Assembly (NCBI GenBank): GCA_016931085.1
Contig: JAFGFO010000010.1
Location: forward strand, 1-12,272
Direction of reading: 5' to 3'
Source: Thermoflexales bacterium
Lineage (GTDB): Bacteria > Chloroflexota > Anaerolineae > Fen-1058
DNA length: 12,272 bases
Shown: positions 9,701-12,272 of the stretch, piece by piece
How positions within the stretch are numbered: position 1 is the stretch's first letter
Layout of the letters: each line of letters opens with the position of its first letter
The notes under the pieces: generated by a model
Databases searched by the model: none
What the model saw: the letters and a program-made list of their open reading frames with translations, nothing else
Told to the model about the DNA's origin: nothing
Made by a program: the position numbers and the translations under genes

Positions 9701-9707
9701 GTGACTG

Positions 9708-10337
9708 GTGGAGCCTGGCCTGCTCGTTCAAGGCATCGTCATCGGCTTTTCGATCGCCGCGCCGGTCGGGCCAATCGGCGTGCTGTGCATCCGCCGCACC
9801 TTGGCCGAAGGCCGGCTGGCCGGCCTGGTCTCCGGCTTGGGCGCCGCCTCGGCCGACGCCATCTATGGCTGTATCGCCGCTTTTGGGCTGAGCTTTGTGT
9901 CGAACGTCCTCGTCGGCCAGCAGGCCTGGCTACGCCTCGTCGGCGGCGCGTTTTTGTGCTACCTGGGCATCACGACATTTTTGGCCCGGCCGGCCGACGT
10001 GGCCCACAACCCCGCGCCTAGCAAGCGGGGCCTGCTTGGGATGTACGCCTCGACGTTTGTGCTGACCCTGACCAATCCGATGACGATCCTGTCCTTCGTG
10101 ATGATTTTCGCCGGCCTTGGCCTGGGCGGCGAAAGCAGGACCTGGCTCCAGGCGGCACTCCTGGTTCTGGGCGTGTTCTGTGGCTCAGCCTTGTGGTGGC
10201 TGACGCTGAGCGGCGGCGTGGGCTGGCTGCGGGCCAGCTTCAGCCCACGCATGATGGTCTGGGTCAATCGCCTGGCCGGCGCGATCATCACCGCCTTTGG
10301 GCTGTGGGCGCTGTTGAGCGGTGCCCGATACTCTTAG
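9708..10337 (+). CDS. LysE-family amino acid exporter / translocator
   Basis: A 209-residue integral membrane protein of the LysE/RhtB superfamily, which exports amino acids or related small metabolites by proton or cation coupling. Six hydrophobic segments are visible, at about 4-24, 38-60, 72-93, 113-137, 146-168 and 185-204. The family hallmark is in the first segment and loop: GFSIAAPVGPIGVLCIRR (about 13-30), then the G-rich second segment with D50 (GLGAASADAIYG). LTNPMTILSF (about 121-130) matches the second conserved Asn-Pro motif. The start is GTG at 9708, with AGGTG (9699-9703) as a close ribosome binding site overlapping the stop of the small upstream frame. The substrate cannot be predicted. 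Confidence 0.92.
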   Translation: MEPGLLVQGIVIGFSIAAPVGPIGVLCIRRTLAEGRLAGLVSGLGAASADAIYGCIAAFGLSFVSNVLVGQQAWLRLVGGAFLCYLGITTFLARPADVAHNPAPSKRGLLGMYASTFVLTLTNPMTILSFVMIFAGLGLGGESRTWLQAALLVLGVFCGSALWWLTLSGGVGWLRASFSPRMMVWVNRLAGAIITAFGLWALLSGARYS

Positions 10338-10384
10338 TGGGCTGGGCGGTTGGGTTTCTTGCGCGTTTGCTGGGAGGGAGAGGC

Positions 10385-10414
10385 TTGAGTAGGTACGAAT
10401 TTGCATGGTATAAT
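10385..10414 (+). promoter_or_regulatory. Promoter of the zinc-finger remnant
   Basis: TTGAGT (10385-10390, 4/6) and, 18 nt later, TATAAT (10409-10414) extended by TGG (10406-10408). This is the best-formed promoter in the window. Transcription would start near 10421, a few bases before the ATG at 10426. The stretch between the LysE stop (10337) and this promoter holds nothing else I can recognise. Confidence 0.6.
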
Positions 10415-10425
10415 ATCAAGTGGAC

Positions 10426-10622
10426 ATGTGCACGATATGAACATAAGGGTTGCTCGATATCTATTGGTGTCAAACACGCCAATTGAGATTTGTCTTAATT
10501 GCGGGATGGTGTATTACGATGCCGCTGTACTCGAGGAAATTGAGCGGCGTTTCTTTGCCATCTACCAGCAAACCGAGGCGCCAGATCATCTCATCCAGGT
10601 ACCCATCGCCGTTTATGCGTGA
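10426..10622 (+). pseudogene. YgiT/MqsA-type zinc-finger protein, apparent one-base frameshift
   Basis: The readable part starts at ATG 10437 (61 residues) with IEICLNCGMVYYDAAVLEEIERR and a C-terminal IQVPIAVYA. This resembles small YgiT-type zinc-finger proteins, the antitoxin-like half of MqsA, but with only one CxxC. The missing first knuckle appears just upstream in another frame: ATG TGC ACG ATA TG (10426-10439) encodes Met-Cys-Thr-Ile and two thirds of a third codon pair TG-. One extra base after this TG would give Cys and continue straight into AAC ATA AGG, the readable frame. The restored protein would be about 65 residues with C2-x2-C5-x17-C23-x2-C26. As it stands, the first frame ends at TGA (10438-10440), overlapping the second ATG. 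A decayed gene, a sequencing error, or reinitiation at the overlap are all possible. No toxin partner is adjacent. Confidence 0.5.
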
Positions 10623-10653
10623 CCGATAGACTCAGTATATCCAAAATCTTGCC

Positions 10654-11328
10654 TCACTGTTGCTCACTGAGCCGCTTTTTCCAGACTATCACCTGGCTGA
10701 CGATGTCCGCTGGCCGCGCGGCTTTATAATCGGCCTCGGCCAGCTCGCCGTCCGTGCTGTAGCCGTACTCGACCGCGATGATTGGCAAGCCGTTGGAGTG
10801 GGCCGCGGCGATGTCGCTGTGGCGATCGCCGACCACGATGGCCGGCCGCCGGCCGCTCTCCGCCACCAGATCGCCAACCCGCTGCGCCTTGTCCCGGCCG
10901 GGATCGAAGCCCAAGACTTGCGCAAAGTAGCGCCGCAGCCCCAACGCGGCCAGCACCGCCTCGCAGTAATCCGGCCCCCCGTTGCTGCAAAGCGCCAGCT
11001 CCAGCCCGAGGCTCGACAGGCTTTCCAAGAGCTCTGGCACGCCGTCGTACAGCTCGCCTTGCGTCGCCGCCAACTCGCCTTCGTAGCGCTCGGACAGCTT
11101 CTCCAGGCGCAGCGCGAGTTCCTCTGGCACACCATTTCTTGATGGTGCTTCGACAATCAGTTTTTGATAGAACGCTCGCGACGGCTCGCCGATGAGCGAG
11201 ATCACCCGGGCCGGTGGGACAGGCGGCAGGCCCAGTTCCGCCATGGCGCGCAAGGCGGCCGGCACGGTGACCGTCTCGGTTTTGAACAGCGTCCCGTCCA
11301 GGTCAAAGATAACGAGAGCTTGTGTCAC
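10654..11328 (-). CDS. HAD-superfamily hydrolase, phosphoglycolate phosphatase-like
   Basis: A 224-residue cytoplasmic phosphatase of haloacid dehalogenase subfamily I. Motif I is FDLDGTL with nucleophile D9 and acid/base D11; motif II is CSNGG (S115); motif III lysine is probably K147 in GRDKAQR; motif IV is VVGDRHSDI with D168 and D172. A helical cap lies between about 17 and 95, as in Gph or beta-phosphoglucomutase-like members. The start is GTG, preceded by AAAGG. It begins 7 nt after the stop of the upstream uncharacterised gene, so the two form an operon. The substrate is a phosphorylated small metabolite, not identifiable from sequence; the neighbour may point to it. It converges on the zinc-finger remnant with 31 nt between stops, where I see no strong terminator. 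Confidence 0.92.
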   Translation of the reverse strand: MTQALVIFDLDGTLFKTETVTVPAALRAMAELGLPPVPPARVISLIGEPSRAFYQKLIVEAPSRNGVPEELALRLEKLSERYEGELAATQGELYDGVPELLESLSSLGLELALCSNGGPDYCEAVLAALGLRRYFAQVLGFDPGRDKAQRVGDLVAESGRRPAIVVGDRHSDIAAAHSNGLPIIAVEYGYSTDGELAEADYKAARPADIVSQVIVWKKRLSEQQ

Positions 11329-11335
11329 TGGCCTT

Positions 11336-12079
11336 TTATACCTGGCAAGGCGGCTCGCCGGCGACGGACTTGATCAAATCGGCCGCGGCCTTGACCTGCG
11401 CTTCGCTGCCGCTGAGGCCCAGCCAGGACGCCCCCTCCGCGCCATACACGCCGCCGCCAGCGATCAAGCAGGCCTCCGCGCCTGTCAGCAGCTTGATGGC
11501 GTCGATCTCGGTAAAGATTTCGCCGGGCATGGGCAGCAGGCGCGGCCCCTGCGCTTCGAGCGAGAGGCAGCGTTGGGCCAGGACGTTCACGTCTTCCAAC
11601 ACGCGCTTTTCCAGCCCGATCGGCGCGATCAACTGCGCCCGCCGCCCCATCACGGCTGCCAACGCGGCGAGGATCGTCCCACCCTGTGGATGGGCCACCT
11701 GCACGGCGGCCTGGCGGCGCGCGTCGAAGGCATTGCCGCCCTTGAGGATCACGTCGCCGGCCAACAGCTCCTCCGCAACGTCAAAAATGGTCTTGCCTTT
11801 GAACCACACGCCGTCGCGGACGACGACGTCGCCGGCCAGCTCGGCCTTGAGCGGCTCGGCGCCGGGCGCGACCGTCATGCCGCGCCGGAAGCCTACACGC
11901 GAGAAGCCCTCGGCTTGCCCCAACGCTGCCAGGATCTCTTCGGCCACGTAGCCGTTGGTCGTGCCGGCGATGATGACCAGCGTTCCCTTTGCCAGCACGC
12001 GCTTGATGGCGGGGTGTTGGGCCATCCCCTTGCCGATCAAGCGCTTGCCCATGACGGTGGTTACACAGACCTGTTTCAT
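11336..12079 (-). CDS. Conserved protein of unknown function, possible sugar-isomerase/CoA-transferase-like fold
   Basis: A 247-residue soluble protein with no signal peptide or membrane segment. I do not recognise a named family. Sharp motifs suggest an enzyme: LVIIAGTTNGYVAEEIL (about 34-50), GDVILKGGNAFD (about 108-119), AHPQGGTI (about 129-136), LIAPIGLEKRV (about 150-160) and LLTGAEACLIAGGGVYGAEG (about 197-216). The G-T-T-N loop followed by a helix, and the later KGGNAFD, recall the GTGST and D-G-A-D elements of RpiA/NagB/CoA-transferase-like folds; this is a guess from pattern only. AGGAGG lies 9 nt before the ATG. The HAD phosphatase follows after 7 nt, so the pair may act on one phosphorylated substrate. 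Similar proteins exist, to my recollection, in methanogenic archaea, but I cannot check this here. Confidence 0.8.
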   Translation of the reverse strand: MKQVCVTTVMGKRLIGKGMAQHPAIKRVLAKGTLVIIAGTTNGYVAEEILAALGQAEGFSRVGFRRGMTVAPGAEPLKAELAGDVVVRDGVWFKGKTIFDVAEELLAGDVILKGGNAFDARRQAAVQVAHPQGGTILAALAAVMGRRAQLIAPIGLEKRVLEDVNVLAQRCLSLEAQGPRLLPMPGEIFTEIDAIKLLTGAEACLIAGGGVYGAEGASWLGLSGSEAQVKAAADLIKSVAGEPPCQV

Positions 12080-12111
12080 CGTTTATTGCCTCCTAAAATG
12101 GTATCAAATCG

Positions 12112-12164
12112 TCCTGCAATGATAACGGGCTATCGGAATAGCCAGGCAATCTTTGCAGGATTGC
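12112..12164 (-). promoter_or_regulatory. Leader with alternative hairpins upstream of the unknown-HAD operon
   Basis: GGCTAT/ATAGCC (12128-12133/12138-12143) forms a 6-bp stem with a 4-nt loop. GCAATC/GATTGC (12146-12151/12159-12164) forms another with a 7-nt loop. TCCTGCA/TGCAGGA (12112-12118/12154-12160) is a third, larger pairing that encloses the first stem and excludes the second. Such exclusive pairings could act as a regulatory switch, or as an operator region at DNA level. I find no convincing promoter: a TATCAT on the minus strand near 12124-12119 has TTGCCT 19 nt upstream, within the same structures. Confidence 0.35.
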
Positions 12165-12213
12165 ACGAAGTTGGAGCTTTGTGAGCCTAGGAGCCTGTCG
12201 GAGAGAGCGTTTT

Positions 12214-12269
12214 GTAGGGCGGCTTTCCATAGCCGCCGCACCTGTGGCAGGTATGGAAACCTGCCCTAC
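12214..12269. repeat. Double-hairpin repeat element with complementary loops
   Basis: Two 7-bp hairpins, GGCGGCT/AGCCGCC (12218-12224/12231-12237) and GGCAGGT/ACCTGCC (12246-12252/12259-12265), have 6-nt loops TTCCAT and ATGGAA that are exact complements. The two 24-nt halves (12214-12237 and 12246-12269) are also inverted copies of each other at 20 of 24 positions. It looks like an intergenic, dispersed palindromic repeat. The window ends 3 nt later, so its full extent is unknown. Confidence 0.7.
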
Positions 12270-12272
12270 GGG

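Noticed and set aside
10426..10440. Selenocysteine reading of the TGA in MCTI-TGA (a C-x-x-Sec motif)
   Set aside because: The same frame reaches TAA two codons later, so reading through TGA gives no useful protein; a one-base deletion explains the data better.
10725..10730. Another TATAAT box on the plus strand
   Set aside because: It lies inside the HAD phosphatase coding sequence with no gene downstream on that strand, so it is probably chance.
11192..12184. Long open frame on the plus strand (330 codons)
   Set aside because: It lies opposite the two minus-strand genes at 10654-12079, which have clear motifs, ribosome binding sites and operon spacing. Its translation is rich in R, G, H and Q, as expected for the antisense of GC-rich coding DNA.

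Overview
This looks like bacterial chromosome with G+C-rich coding sequence. My best guess is a Chloroflexota (Anaerolineae-like) genome. The guess rests on a secreted DUF11-repeat protein ending in a YLPVIMK-type tail, a fragment of a MalT/LAL-type regulator and a YgiT-type zinc-finger remnant, all of which I associate with that phylum. It is inference; no phylogenetic marker or RNA gene lies in the window.

Layout. (1) 1-1647, plus: the C-terminal two thirds of a malic enzyme, then a small GNAT acetyltransferase 3 nt downstream. (2) 1670-3795, minus: the succinyl-CoA ligase pair sucC-sucD, overlapping by ATGA and convergent with the GNAT gene across one hairpin that holds both stop codons. 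sucC carries a 35-nt near-perfect palindrome in its coding sequence and a basic C-terminal tail. (3) 3796-4058: divergent promoter region, then a structured leader of about 145 nt before a strong ribosome binding site. (4) 4059-6875, plus: a 938-residue secreted protein with a signal peptide and about seven DUF11-like repeats, ending at a long hairpin. (5) 6950-9355, minus: an 801-residue MacB/FtsX-type ABC permease with no ATPase gene beside it, preceded by a truncated MalT/LAL-type regulator cut just after its Walker A motif. (6) 9559-10337, plus: divergent promoters, a possibly leaderless 26-residue peptide and a LysE-family exporter. (7) 10385-10622, plus: a good promoter in front of a YgiT-like zinc-finger gene that seems broken by loss of one base. 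(8) 10654-12079, minus: a conserved protein of unknown function followed by a HAD phosphatase, in one operon. (9) 12080-12272: a leader with alternative hairpins, then a double-hairpin repeat running to the window edge.

The malic enzyme and succinyl-CoA ligase are central carbon metabolism (malate to pyruvate; succinyl-CoA to succinate with nucleotide triphosphate formation). The rest is mainly cell-surface and export functions mixed with decayed regulatory genes. I found no CRISPR array, tRNA, rRNA, prophage or complete insertion sequence. No defence or biosynthetic system can be assembled from these genes. The most unusual signals are small: the sucC palindrome, the one-base zinc-finger frameshift, the covarying double hairpin at the right edge, the structured leader, and the uncharacterised protein paired with a HAD phosphatase.
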